A stretch of DNA of 64,000 bases from Clostridium folliculivorans. Lineage in GTDB: Bacteria > Bacillota > Clostridia > Clostridiales > Clostridiaceae. The stretch is taken from NCBI RefSeq assembly GCF_024341905.1, contig NZ_BQXY01000001.1, positions 1,149,013-1,213,012 on the forward strand, read 5' to 3'. The translations under genes and the position numbers were made by a program. Shown piece after piece: positions 48,819-58,546 of the stretch (the stretch's first letter is position 1; each line of letters begins with the position of its first letter). The notes under the pieces were generated by a model, which worked only from the letters and a program-made list of their open reading frames with translations, was not told the DNA's origin and made no database searches.

Positions 48819-50099
48819 ATGTCTAATATAATGCAGACCATGGAACAAAAGGTTATGCCTCCAATGACGAAATTGAACAATAATAAAGTTATAAAAGCAC
48901 TTACAATGGGGATGATGGCTACAATGCCACTTACGCTTGGAACTTGTTTAGTTGCAATAGCTGCTAATTTTCCAATGAAAGCATGGAGTGACTTACTTGC
49001 GAAAACTGGAATTGGAGTGCAGATGAATGCAGTAATTAATGGAACTACACAGCTTATGGCATTATACATTGTAATTGCCATTGCATTTAATTATGCAAAG
49101 ATTAAAGGTCATGATGGAATGACTGCCAGTATGTTGTCTCTAGGTTCATTTATTGTTTTAATGCCACAACAAGTTATGGTTGACAAGACTTCAATACTAG
49201 CACTTACAAAAGACTATTTGGGAAGTACGGCTATTTTCGGTGGAATGGTTATAGCGTTATTAATAACAGCACTATACTGTCATCTTGATAAAAAAGGTCT
49301 TGTCATTAAAATGCCTGATAGTGTACCAGAGATGGTATCAAAATCATTAAGTCCAACCTTTATCGCAATGATCATTTTCCTGATTGTATTACTTGTACGT
49401 ATTGGTTTTGCTGCTACACCATATGGAAATATATTTGATTTCATAACTAAAACCGTTGGATTACCAATAATGAAATTTGGAGCATCTCCTTGGTCAGTTG
49501 TAGTTGTATTTATTATTATAAATTTCTTATGGTTCTTTGGTATACATCCAAACACAATATTAAGTGTATATATGCCAGTACTTATAACAGCAGGTACAGC
49601 AAATATCACGGCGTTCCAGTCAGGAAAACCATTACCTTACTTTGCTTTTTCAGCCTTGGCTGCATATATAGGACTTGGAGGAGCCGGTTCCACTCTAGGA
49701 CTAGCGATTTGTATGTTGACTGGAAGGTCAGAACGTTATAAGACTATGGGAAAATTATCAATTGTGCCTTCAATATTTAATATAAATGAACCACTAATAT
49801 TTGGTGTACCTATAATGTTTAATCCAGTTTACTTTATTCCAATGATTTTATCAACCCCAGTAGGTGCTGCGGTTGGGTTAGTATTCATTAAGCTTGGAGC
49901 TCATGCAAAAATGAATCCTACAATTCAATTACCTTGGACAATGCCACAACCTGTAGCAGCTGCTATTTCAACCGGATTATTTGCGGCATTAGGCGTTTGC
50001 TGTGCGGTTGCAGCTGTAACATTATTGTATTTCCCATTTTTTAAATACGCTGATAGACAAGCATTAAAAGAAGAACAAGAAGAAGTTATTGCAGTTTAG
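48819..50099 (+). CDS. PTS EIIC component, Lac/cellobiose/chitobiose family
   Basis: 426 residues with about ten membrane helices: KVMPPMTKLNNNKVIKAL at the start, FFGIHPNTILSVYMPVL in the middle and the substrate loop SIFNINEPLIFGVPIMFNPVYFIP, the classic EIIC Lac-family NEP motif. It forms the membrane channel for a beta-linked disaccharide; the EIIB and EIIA partners follow directly. Neighbouring ChbG-like and GH1 genes point to N,N'-diacetylchitobiose or a related beta-glycoside. AAGAAGGGGAAA precedes the ATG. Confidence 0.9.
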   Translation: MSNIMQTMEQKVMPPMTKLNNNKVIKALTMGMMATMPLTLGTCLVAIAANFPMKAWSDLLAKTGIGVQMNAVINGTTQLMALYIVIAIAFNYAKIKGHDGMTASMLSLGSFIVLMPQQVMVDKTSILALTKDYLGSTAIFGGMVIALLITALYCHLDKKGLVIKMPDSVPEMVSKSLSPTFIAMIIFLIVLLVRIGFAATPYGNIFDFITKTVGLPIMKFGASPWSVVVVFIIINFLWFFGIHPNTILSVYMPVLITAGTANITAFQSGKPLPYFAFSALAAYIGLGGAGSTLGLAICMLTGRSERYKTMGKLSIVPSIFNINEPLIFGVPIMFNPVYFIPMILSTPVGAAVGLVFIKLGAHAKMNPTIQLPWTMPQPVAAAISTGLFAALGVCCAVAAVTLLYFPFFKYADRQALKEEQEEVIAV

Positions 50100-50132
50100 A
50101 TTTATAGTAAATTAATAAAGGAGAGATGTAAA

Positions 50133-50435
50133 ATGATTCGTATTTTATTATGCTGTTCAGCAGGTATGTCAACAAGTTTATTGGTTCAAAAGATGAGAAA
50201 ATCAGCAGAAGAAAAAGGTATCGAGGCTGAAATATGGGCTATCCCTCAGCCAGAACTTCCAGAAAATAAAGATAAAGCAGATGTAATCTTGCTTGGACCA
50301 CAAATTAGATTTGCTCTTGGTGAGGTTAGGGAAATGGTTGGTCCAGAGAAACCTGTAGATGTAATTGAACTTAGGGATTATGGAACAATGAATGGCAAAA
50401 AGGTCTTAGATTTTGCATTGTCAAAATTAGGCTAA
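50133..50435 (+). CDS. PTS EIIB component, Lac/chitobiose family
   Basis: 100 residues: [20 protein letters not shown] is the phosphocysteine loop (Cys8), followed by [30 protein letters not shown] and [12 protein letters not shown]. Takes phosphate from EIIA and passes it to the sugar bound by EIIC. AAGGAGAG precedes the ATG, 33 bp after EIIC. The orphan EIIB at 39940 is a relative. Confidence 0.92.
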   Translation: MIRILLCCSAGMSTSLLVQKMRKSAEEKGIEAEIWAIPQPELPENKDKADVILLGPQIRFALGEVREMVGPEKPVDVIELRDYGTMNGKKVLDFALSKLG

Positions 50436-50455
50436 ATTAGAGAGGAGAACATGGC

Positions 50456-50761
50456 ATGGAAAGTTTAGAAATGACTTGCTTTGAGATTATTTCATCAGTA
50501 GGTTCTGCACGTTCTTGCTATATTGAGGCAATTCAAGAGGCGAAAGTTGGAAATTTTGATAAAGCAAATGAATTAATGCAAGAAGGTAAAAGATTATTTC
50601 AAGATGGACATAAGTTTCACAAGGTATTGATTGAAAAAGAGGCATCTGGTGAAAAAGTGGAAACTAGATTATTGTTAATTCACTCTGAAGATCAGATGAT
50701 GAGTGCTGAAGTACTAGAGATTATGGCACGTGAAATTATTGAACTTTATAAAAATAAATAG
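50456..50761 (+). CDS. PTS EIIA component, Lac/chitobiose family
   Basis: 101 residues, all helical: EIISSVGSARSCYIEAIQEAKVGNFDKANELMQEG, then RLLLIHSEDQMMSAEVLEIMARE, where His76 is the phosphorylated histidine (family form H-A/S-Q/E-D-x-x-M). A trimeric cytosolic phosphocarrier between HPr and EIIB. AGAGGAG precedes the ATG, 20 bp after EIIB. Confidence 0.92.
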   Translation: MESLEMTCFEIISSVGSARSCYIEAIQEAKVGNFDKANELMQEGKRLFQDGHKFHKVLIEKEASGEKVETRLLLIHSEDQMMSAEVLEIMAREIIELYKNK

Positions 50762-50823
50762 ATACTTGGGGTGTTTTATGAACACCCCTTAATAAAACTT
50801 ATAAATGAAGAAAGGAGATAAAA

Positions 50824-51588
50824 ATGATTGATGTAATTATAAATGCAGATGATTTTGGTATGTCTGAAGCTTTTAACTACGGTGTTATTAAAGGATATAA
50901 AGATGGTGTTGTATCCTCAACTACATTGATGGTAAATATGGAGGCAGCTGAACATGCAGTATCTTTAGCTAAAAGTTTTCCTGATTTATTTATAGGGCAA
51001 CATACTAATTTAGTGTTAGGTAAGCCTTGCTCCAATCCACAAGAAATTCCATCTTTAGTGGATGAAAAAGGATATTTTTGGAGTTCATCTTACTATAGAA
51101 ATGGTAGCAAGAAATTTGTATATGAAGATGTAAAAAAAGAAACTATTGAACAAATGGAAAAGTTTAAGGAATTATTGGGGTATTATCCACAGCATATAGA
51201 AGGACATTCTGTTTTTGGTGAGGTTATAGAAAAAGTATTTAAGGATATAGCCTTAGAATATAATATCCATGCTTCATTATTCTCTGAAAAGCTAGAAGGA
51301 TACAAAGAAACTGTGGGGCCAAACGATTTTAAAGTTATGATGGACATAATGTCAAAGGGAATTTCTGTGGATAATATACTTAATGATGATCTAAATCTCC
51401 TAAACTGTGATGGAAAGATAGTAGAACTACATTTTCATCCTGGATATTTAGATCAATTTATTTTAGATAATTCAACTCTTACTTTACCAAGGTGTAAGGA
51501 TTTAGATACATTATGCGATGGCAAAGTTGTAAATTGGTTTAAAGAGCAGCCTATCAGACGTATTAGTTTTGGCGATTTAAGGTTATAG
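50824..51588 (+). CDS. chbG: ChbG/YdjC-family carbohydrate deacetylase
   Basis: 254 residues: IINADDFGMSEAFNYGV carries the catalytic/metal Asp pair, FIGQHTNLVLG and QHIEGHSVFGE the metal histidines (His60, His128), and LHFHPGYLD a later conserved block. ChbG removes an acetyl group from diacetylchitobiose-phosphate before hydrolysis, so its place right behind chitobiose-type EIIC/B/A is the best clue to the substrate of this operon. AGAAAGGAGA precedes the ATG. Confidence 0.85.
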   Translation: MIDVIINADDFGMSEAFNYGVIKGYKDGVVSSTTLMVNMEAAEHAVSLAKSFPDLFIGQHTNLVLGKPCSNPQEIPSLVDEKGYFWSSSYYRNGSKKFVYEDVKKETIEQMEKFKELLGYYPQHIEGHSVFGEVIEKVFKDIALEYNIHASLFSEKLEGYKETVGPNDFKVMMDIMSKGISVDNILNDDLNLLNCDGKIVELHFHPGYLDQFILDNSTLTLPRCKDLDTLCDGKVVNWFKEQPIRRISFGDLRL

Positions 51589-51597
51589 AAAAATACG

Positions 51598-51688
51598 CAT
51601 AACTTCAACTCGAAAATTATTTTCAAAGCACATATGTGTTCTGAGATTATACTTTCAAAATATAAGTTTTAAACTGAAGTCATATATT
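51598..51688. repeat. Family A repeat, diverged copy A8
   Basis: CATAACTTCAACTCG at the left, ATTTTCAAAGCACATAT-GTGTTCTGAG centre, AAATATAAGTTTTAAACTGAAGTCATAT at the right. The ends still pair but the central stem differs from the others. It lies between chbG-like and GH1 genes and may act as a partial terminator or processing site within the operon. Confidence 0.55.
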
Positions 51689-51750
51689 TATATAAATAGA
51701 TTTTGAAGAAGTGTAGATTAAATAAAAATTCAAAATAAAGGTTGGTGTAG

Positions 51751-53169
<1,419 letters not shown>

Positions 53170-53256
53170 GTTAATTGCAAAAGAAGCTCTTTAATTATTT
53201 TGGAAGAGTTTCTTTTAAATGAAGTAAATAGCTCGCAATTTAGGAAGGAATATTTT

Positions 53257-54153
53257 ATGGAGATTTTAGTTATCGATGTAGGTGGTACTGCAATTAAGTA
53301 TGCACTTATGAATGATAGTGCACAATTTATTGAAAAAGGATCATTACCAACACCTAAGGACTCAATAGAACATTTTGTGGATGTTATTGGTTCAATATAT
53401 GATAAATACAAAGACAAAATTTCAGGGATTGCTATGAGCATGCCAGGTCGTATTGATAGTGAAAGAGGTTATTTATATACTGGAGGAGCGCTAGAATATA
53501 ATTGCAATAAGAATATTGTATCTATCATAGAGAAACGCTGCCCTGTAAGAATAACAGTAGAAAATGACGGTAAGTGTGCCGCCTTAGCAGAAGCATGGAG
53601 AGGTAATCTTAGTGATTGCAATGATGGTATTGTAGTTATTTTAGGCACTGGTATTGGTGGCGGTATTATAAAAGATAAAAAATTGCATAAAGGAAAACAA
53701 TTTGTGGCTGGAGAGTTTAGTTTCATTATTGCTGATAATGATGGAAAAAAGAAAGACTTTTCAAGATTTCTCGGAGCTCAATCTGGAGTACCAAGATTAT
53801 GTAAGCTAGTAGCTGAAGCAAAAAAGCTTAATGAAGAAGAGGTTGACGGATATAAAGTATTTGAGTATGCCAATAATGGAGATAAAAAAGTGCTTGAAAT
53901 ACTTGATGACTATTGTTTTAAGCTTGCAGTACAGCTACATAACCTGCAGCATATTTATGATCCGGAAAAAATAGCTATCGGCGGTGGCATAAGCAAGCAA
54001 GATATACTATTTGAATATATCCAAAAAAATATAGATTGGATAGCAGATAGTTTGCCTTACATTATGGCAAAACCTCAAGTGGTCAGATGTAGATTCAATA
54101 ATGATTCCAATTTAATTGGTGCATTATCTGTATTTATGACTACTAGAAATTAA
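53257..54153 (+). CDS. ROK-family sugar kinase
   Basis: 298 residues: LVIDVGGTAIKYALM is the first phosphate loop, GIAMSMPGRID and VENDGKCAALAEAW the sugar site with its catalytic Asp, IVVILGTGIGGGIIKD the second phosphate loop, KIAIGGGIS the adenosine loop. The zinc-binding C-x-C-G-x2-G-C motif of many ROK proteins is absent, as in BglK-like beta-glucoside kinases. It would phosphorylate the sugar freed by the GH1 enzyme. AGGAAGGAA sets the ATG at 53257. Last gene of the operon. Confidence 0.88.
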   Translation: MEILVIDVGGTAIKYALMNDSAQFIEKGSLPTPKDSIEHFVDVIGSIYDKYKDKISGIAMSMPGRIDSERGYLYTGGALEYNCNKNIVSIIEKRCPVRITVENDGKCAALAEAWRGNLSDCNDGIVVILGTGIGGGIIKDKKLHKGKQFVAGEFSFIIADNDGKKKDFSRFLGAQSGVPRLCKLVAEAKKLNEEEVDGYKVFEYANNGDKKVLEILDDYCFKLAVQLHNLQHIYDPEKIAIGGGISKQDILFEYIQKNIDWIADSLPYIMAKPQVVRCRFNNDSNLIGALSVFMTTRN

Positions 54154-54166
54154 TAAAGAGTTACTA

Positions 54167-54247
54167 TGTCGAAACTTAATTTATACTTGTTCGAAAATCA
54201 CGCACCTATGAATTTTAGCATGTATAAATTAATAGTTGAGCTAGGAA
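54167..54247. repeat. Family B repeat, copy B4
   Basis: TGTCGAAACTTAATTTATAC, TTGTTCGAAAATCACGCACC, TATGAATTTTAGCATG, then TATAAATTAATAGTTGAGC and TAGGAAC. Closest in sequence to B1 and B2. Lies right after the ROK kinase gene. Confidence 0.8.
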
Positions 54248-54321
54248 CTCTATAAAGGGCAGTAAAGTAAAAATCTATGAAATTCAGCTAAAAACAACAT
54301 ATTTAAAGGAAGGTATATAAA

Positions 54322-55437
54322 TTGAGAAAATATGATGAGAAAGCCATTGAAAGACTTCAGAAGGAAACTTCTATTATAGATAATAATGGAATTAAGGTTG
54401 TTGTAAAGCCAATTCCAGGGGAAGATAGAGAAGGATATTTAGATCCACTTGAATTAGATCTTATGGAAAAGTTTTGGGCAACAAACGTAGGGGGAGAAGA
54501 TAAAGCTGCAGAACCAACTTCAAAGGAAATGATGATTTCAGCAATTAGGGATAGTATGGGATTCCCAAATTATAATTTAAATACAGTTGAAATTCATACA
54601 AAATTTGAAGAGTTAACCTTTGACGAAAATAAAGTTGGATTGTGGAGGTATTATCCAAGAAAAACTGAAAAAAATAAAAAACGCCCAGCCTTCGTATTCA
54701 TCCATGGTGGTGGATGGATAGGTGGAAGTGTTTATACAGTAGAAAATTTCTGTAAATTACTTTCAGAGCTTGCAGATGCAGTGGTATTTAATATTGACTA
54801 TTCCCTAGCACCTGAAAAACCATTTCCAAATGGGCTGAATGACAATTATTCTGCTGTGAAGTATGTTTACGATAATGCAGAAGCTTATGGAATAGACGCT
54901 AATAAAATTTGCATTGGAGGAGACAGTGCTGGAGGTAACTATACTGCGGCAGTATGCCTAAAGGCAAGAGATTTAGGAACTCCAAAACTTGCAATGCAGG
55001 TACTAATATATCCAGCAGTAACAATGGCAGATGCTAAGGTAGAGGGATACCAGTGGAGTGAGGATTTCTTTGAAATGTGTGAGGAGCAAAAGCACATTAT
55101 AAAAAACTGTATTGGACTTGGAAGACCGATAAAATTTGAGGACGATATGTTCCTTCAAAACTATATTTCAAATAAAGAGGATATTTATAATCCATATGTA
55201 AGTCCTATGCTTGCGAAATCCCATGCAAATCTTCCAAAGGCTATTTTAGCTGGGGCAGAATTTGATGGTTTGCGCTTGCATACAGAGTTTTATGCAAAAC
55301 AGCTTTCAGATGCAGGGGTTGATTTTACAGTATTCCGTTATAAAGGGATGACTCATGCCTTTATAGATAAACTTGGACATGTTGCTCAAGCAGAGGATTT
55401 ATGTATTGAAATAGCAAATGCTATGAAAAATCTTTAA
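54322..55437 (+). CDS. Alpha/beta hydrolase, HSL-type esterase 2
   Basis: 371 residues: VFIHGGGWIGGSV oxyanion motif, CIGGDSAGGNYTAAV nucleophile elbow, acid in AGAEFDGLRLH and His in GMTHAFID. An HSL-type carboxylesterase, somewhat longer than that at 37951 because of an N-terminal cap region. The start is TTG at 54322, 8 nt after AAAGGAAGG. It may remove acetyl groups from sugars brought in by the operon upstream, but it is separated by a repeat and may be independent. Confidence 0.85.
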   Translation: MRKYDEKAIERLQKETSIIDNNGIKVVVKPIPGEDREGYLDPLELDLMEKFWATNVGGEDKAAEPTSKEMMISAIRDSMGFPNYNLNTVEIHTKFEELTFDENKVGLWRYYPRKTEKNKKRPAFVFIHGGGWIGGSVYTVENFCKLLSELADAVVFNIDYSLAPEKPFPNGLNDNYSAVKYVYDNAEAYGIDANKICIGGDSAGGNYTAAVCLKARDLGTPKLAMQVLIYPAVTMADAKVEGYQWSEDFFEMCEEQKHIIKNCIGLGRPIKFEDDMFLQNYISNKEDIYNPYVSPMLAKSHANLPKAILAGAEFDGLRLHTEFYAKQLSDAGVDFTVFRYKGMTHAFIDKLGHVAQAEDLCIEIANAMKNL

Positions 55438-55442
55438 GTAAA

Positions 55443-55479
55443 AAAGTACCTTATAGAGTAATTTCTATAGGGTACTTTA
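55443..55479 (+). terminator. Terminator of the esterase gene
   Basis: AAAGTACCTTATAG pairs with CTATAGGGTACTTT, loop AGTAATTT; weak T-run. Confidence 0.7.
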
Positions 55480-55707
55480 AGTTTTGGGCGATTATTTAAT
55501 CTGAAGGCGCTAGTATGATTGTGTATTATATTTAAGAAAAAATTATAACTTAAAGTTAACTTGCTCCATTTTTATTTTAGGCATTATTAAAGCAGTGTAT
55601 AATTTCAACAATATTCTTAAGTAGCGTCTTATTTTAAATTACCTGTAAAAAAGCTATAATATTAATAAAAGTGATTTTGACTTATAAAGATATATGGAGA
55701 ATCAAAT

Positions 55708-56589
55708 ATGGAGATACGAGTATTAAGATATTTTTTAACAGTGGCAAGGGAAGAAAGTATTACTAAAGCCGCAGAAATACTACATATCACTCAGCCAACC
55801 TTATCCCGTCAGTTGATGCAGCTGGAAGAAGAATTAAGAGTTCAATTATTTATAAGAGGAAAGTCTAAGATAACTATTACTGATGAAGGGATGCTACTAA
55901 GAAGAAGAGCAGAGGAAATTGTGGATTTAGCTGACAGGACAGAAAGGGAATTTATTGGACAGGATAACCTTATTGGCGGTGAGATATTTATAGGTGCTGG
56001 CGAAACTCATGCCATGCATGTTCTTGCAGGTATGATTAAGAAGTTTAATAGCGAACATCCTCAGGTAAAATATAATCTATATAGTGGCAATGCTGATGAT
56101 ATTAAGGAAAGAATTGATAAAGGACTTATAGATATCGGTTTACTCACGGAGCCTGTTAATATCGAAAAATATGATTTTATTAGACTTCCTAATAAGGAAA
56201 CATGGGGAGTTCTAATGCCCAAAGACAGTCCTTTGGCTGAAAAGGAGTATATAAAATCGGAAGATCTTACTAATATGTCAATTATAAATACTAAGCGTTC
56301 TATTGTTCAAAATGAAATTGAAAACTGGTTTGGTGCACACTATGAAAAACTCAATATCATTGCAACTTATAACCTTATTTATAATGCAGCAATTATGGTG
56401 GAAGAGGGACTGGGGTATGCCATATGTTTCGACAAGTTAGTTAATATAAATGAAGAAACCAATCTATGCTTTAAACCTTTCTATCCTAAATTGGAAACAG
56501 GAACGGTTATAGTATGGAAGAAACACCAAGTATTTTCTACTGCCACAACAAAATTTATTGAACAGATTATCAATGCTTTAAAAGCATAA
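55708..56589 (+). CDS. LysR-family regulator
   Basis: 293 residues: MEIRVLRYFLTVAREESITKAAEILHITQPTLSRQLMQLEEELRVQLF is the LysR winged helix-turn-helix; GGEIFIGAGETHAMHVLAGMI begins the effector domain and ALKA ends it. Same orientation as the metallo-hydrolase gene at 56737, with a terminator between. Regulatory target not evident. It starts after TATGGAGA. Confidence 0.88.
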   Translation: MEIRVLRYFLTVAREESITKAAEILHITQPTLSRQLMQLEEELRVQLFIRGKSKITITDEGMLLRRRAEEIVDLADRTEREFIGQDNLIGGEIFIGAGETHAMHVLAGMIKKFNSEHPQVKYNLYSGNADDIKERIDKGLIDIGLLTEPVNIEKYDFIRLPNKETWGVLMPKDSPLAEKEYIKSEDLTNMSIINTKRSIVQNEIENWFGAHYEKLNIIATYNLIYNAAIMVEEGLGYAICFDKLVNINEETNLCFKPFYPKLETGTVIVWKKHQVFSTATTKFIEQIINALKA

Positions 56590-56637
56590 TTGAAGATGTA
56601 GAATAGGTATTAGAAATACTTTGTTATTTAAGATAAG

Positions 56638-56672
56638 ATGTAGGTAACCAGATGGGGACCTACATTTTTTTA
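56638..56672 (+). terminator. Terminator of the LysR gene
   Basis: GATGTAGGT-AACCAGATGGGG-ACCTACATTTTTTT. Confidence 0.88.
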
Positions 56673-56736
56673 TTTCAAATGAAGGTATAAAAATATAGAT
56701 ATAGTTAATTTTTTAAAATAAAGTGAGGGGATATAT

Positions 56737-57549
56737 ATGAGTAAATTAGAAGCTAAAAATCAAGCTCATGCACCGAAGACACAAATATTTGGAGCAGAAG
56801 CATTTGCTCTGTCAGATAAAACTATTATTCGCTGGCTAGGAAATGCAGGAACATTCGTTAATAGTAAAGGAACTTGTATTATGATTGATCCTCTTTTAGA
56901 AGGGTTCGATTTGCCACTACTTATAGACATGCCAATTTTACCTGAAAATGTGCCTCATTTAGATGGGGTATTTGTGACTCATTGCGATAATGATCATTTT
57001 AGTAGAGTTACTTGCAAGAAGCTTGCTAATGTTTGTAAAGAATACCACGCTCCACATTATGTATCGGAATTAATGAATGAAGAAAAGTTGCCTGGATTTG
57101 GACATGATATTGGAGAAGTTTTTGAAGTAGGAACTATTAAAGTTACTTTAACACCTGCGGATCATGCTTGGCAAAATGAAAAAAAGAAATATGCTCGAGT
57201 GTTTAAATTTGAAGACTACTGCGGCTTCTGGTTAGAAACTCCGGACGGTACTATATGGATTCCTGGTGATTCTCGATTACTACCTGAACATCTAGAGATG
57301 CCAACACCGGACGCAATTATTTTTGATTTCTCTGATAACTCATGGCATATTGGACTTCAAGGCGCTATTAAACTGGCAAATGCTTATCCTAATACTCCAT
57401 TATTACTTTCTCATTGGGGGAGTGTAGATGCTCCAAATATGGATGCATTCAATGCTGATCCAAAGGATTTATATGGACTTGTCGAAAATCCAGAACGAAT
57501 TTATGTGCTAGCACCTGGTGAGGCTTTTGCTCTTACTAGATTAAATTGA
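56737..57549 (+). CDS. MBL-fold metallo-hydrolase, UlaG-like
   Basis: 270 residues: IIRWLGNAGTFVNSKGTCIMIDPLL is the metallo-beta-lactamase N-terminus, and the metal motif is VFVTHCDNDHFS, that is H-x-D-x-D-H instead of H-x-H-x-D-H. Further ligands may be the His of PADHAW, the Asp of IPGDSRLL and the His of LLSHWGS. UlaG-type lactonases and phosphodiesterases are nearest in layout. Substrate unknown. GTGAGGGG precedes the ATG. Confidence 0.78.
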   Translation: MSKLEAKNQAHAPKTQIFGAEAFALSDKTIIRWLGNAGTFVNSKGTCIMIDPLLEGFDLPLLIDMPILPENVPHLDGVFVTHCDNDHFSRVTCKKLANVCKEYHAPHYVSELMNEEKLPGFGHDIGEVFEVGTIKVTLTPADHAWQNEKKKYARVFKFEDYCGFWLETPDGTIWIPGDSRLLPEHLEMPTPDAIIFDFSDNSWHIGLQGAIKLANAYPNTPLLLSHWGSVDAPNMDAFNADPKDLYGLVENPERIYVLAPGEAFALTRLN

Positions 57550-57596
57550 AAAACATATTGAAATAAGGTTTGACATTTTTAAAGGGAGGTATGAGA

Positions 57597-57941
57597 TTGA
57601 AGATCAAAGAAGTAAGTGAAAAGTTCAATATTTCTATTCCAACATTAAGATATTATGAAAAAATAGGATTATTTGATCATGTGAAAAGAATTAATGGGGT
57701 TAGAGAATATGAGGACAAAGATATTAAAGATCTTAGTATGATTATTACCTTAAAAAATGCAGGACTGATCAATGAATTAATTTTAAAGTATATGGAATTG
57801 TCAAAGCAAGATGAAATCTCAAATGATGAAAGAATCTTTATCTTGAAACAACAGAGGCAGAAACTATTAGATGAAATACATCATAAACATAAGAATTTAG
57901 ATTCTTTAGACTATCTAATATACAAGATAAAAAATAATTAA
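57597..57941 (+). CDS. MerR-family regulator 3
   Basis: 114 residues: KIKEVSEKFNISIPTLRYYEKIGLFDHVKRINGVREYEDKDIKDLSMI then a dimer helix. No cysteine near the effector part. The TTG at 57597 is 6 nt after AAAGGGAGGT. It overlaps in function with the phosphatase and MATE genes downstream, 15 and 600 bp away, in one apparent operon. The MerR-type promoter at 59955, with a different dyad, is the next one downstream and a possible target. Confidence 0.87.
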   Translation: MKIKEVSEKFNISIPTLRYYEKIGLFDHVKRINGVREYEDKDIKDLSMIITLKNAGLINELILKYMELSKQDEISNDERIFILKQQRQKLLDEIHHKHKNLDSLDYLIYKIKNN

Positions 57942-57956
57942 TATCGAGATAATAAA

Positions 57957-58538
57957 ATGGCAAAAATATTATATTTAATGAGACATGGACAAACTCTTTT
58001 TAACTTACGACGAAAAATTCAGGGATGGTCTGATTCTCCACTAACTGATAAGGGTGTAGAACAAGCAAAAACTGCAGGAAGATATTTTAAGTCTAACAAG
58101 ATAACTTTTGATCATGCCTATTGTTCCACATCTGAAAGATGTGCTGATACCTTGGAGATAGTAACTGAAAACAATATACCTTACACAAGACTAAAGGGAT
58201 TGAAAGAAATGTATTACGGTACTTTTGAAGGTGAAAGTGAAGATTTAAATCCAAAAACTCCTAAAGAATGCGAAACATTTTATTTGCCATACGGAGGTGA
58301 GTCCTCAAATACTGTAAGAGATAGAATGATGAAAACCCTAACTGAGATAATGGCAAAGGAAGATCACCAGAGTGTTTTAGCAGTGTCACACAGCGGAGCT
58401 TGTTTCAATTTTTTAAGAGCGCTTCAAGACCCTATGGAGGAATTAGAGAAAGGATTTACAAACTGCTGTATTTTTATATATGAATATGAAAATAAACAAT
58501 TTAAATTAAGAGAAGTTATAAGACATTGCGAAAGTTGA
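57957..58538 (+). CDS. Histidine phosphatase (phosphoglycerate mutase family)
   Basis: 193 residues: LYLMRHGQTLFNLRRKIQGWSDSPLTDKG contains the R-H-G with the phosphorylated His; STSERCADTLEI, MYYGTFEGES and VSHSGACFNF supply the remaining catalytic Arg, Glu and His. A broad-range phosphatase or mutase of the GpmB/PhoE type. It starts 15 bp after the MerR gene and ends 8 bp before the MATE gene. Its role beside an efflux pump is not clear. Confidence 0.9.
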   Translation: MAKILYLMRHGQTLFNLRRKIQGWSDSPLTDKGVEQAKTAGRYFKSNKITFDHAYCSTSERCADTLEIVTENNIPYTRLKGLKEMYYGTFEGESEDLNPKTPKECETFYLPYGGESSNTVRDRMMKTLTEIMAKEDHQSVLAVSHSGACFNFLRALQDPMEELEKGFTNCCIFIYEYENKQFKLREVIRHCES

Positions 58539-58546
58539 GGTGTTAT

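Noticed and set aside
55541..55575. Possible sixth MerR-type promoter (AACTTAAAGTTAACTTGC)
   Set aside because: The dyad resembles the one at 44067, but neither strand has a TTGAC -35 with a fitting -10 at 19 bp, so it is at best a decayed site.
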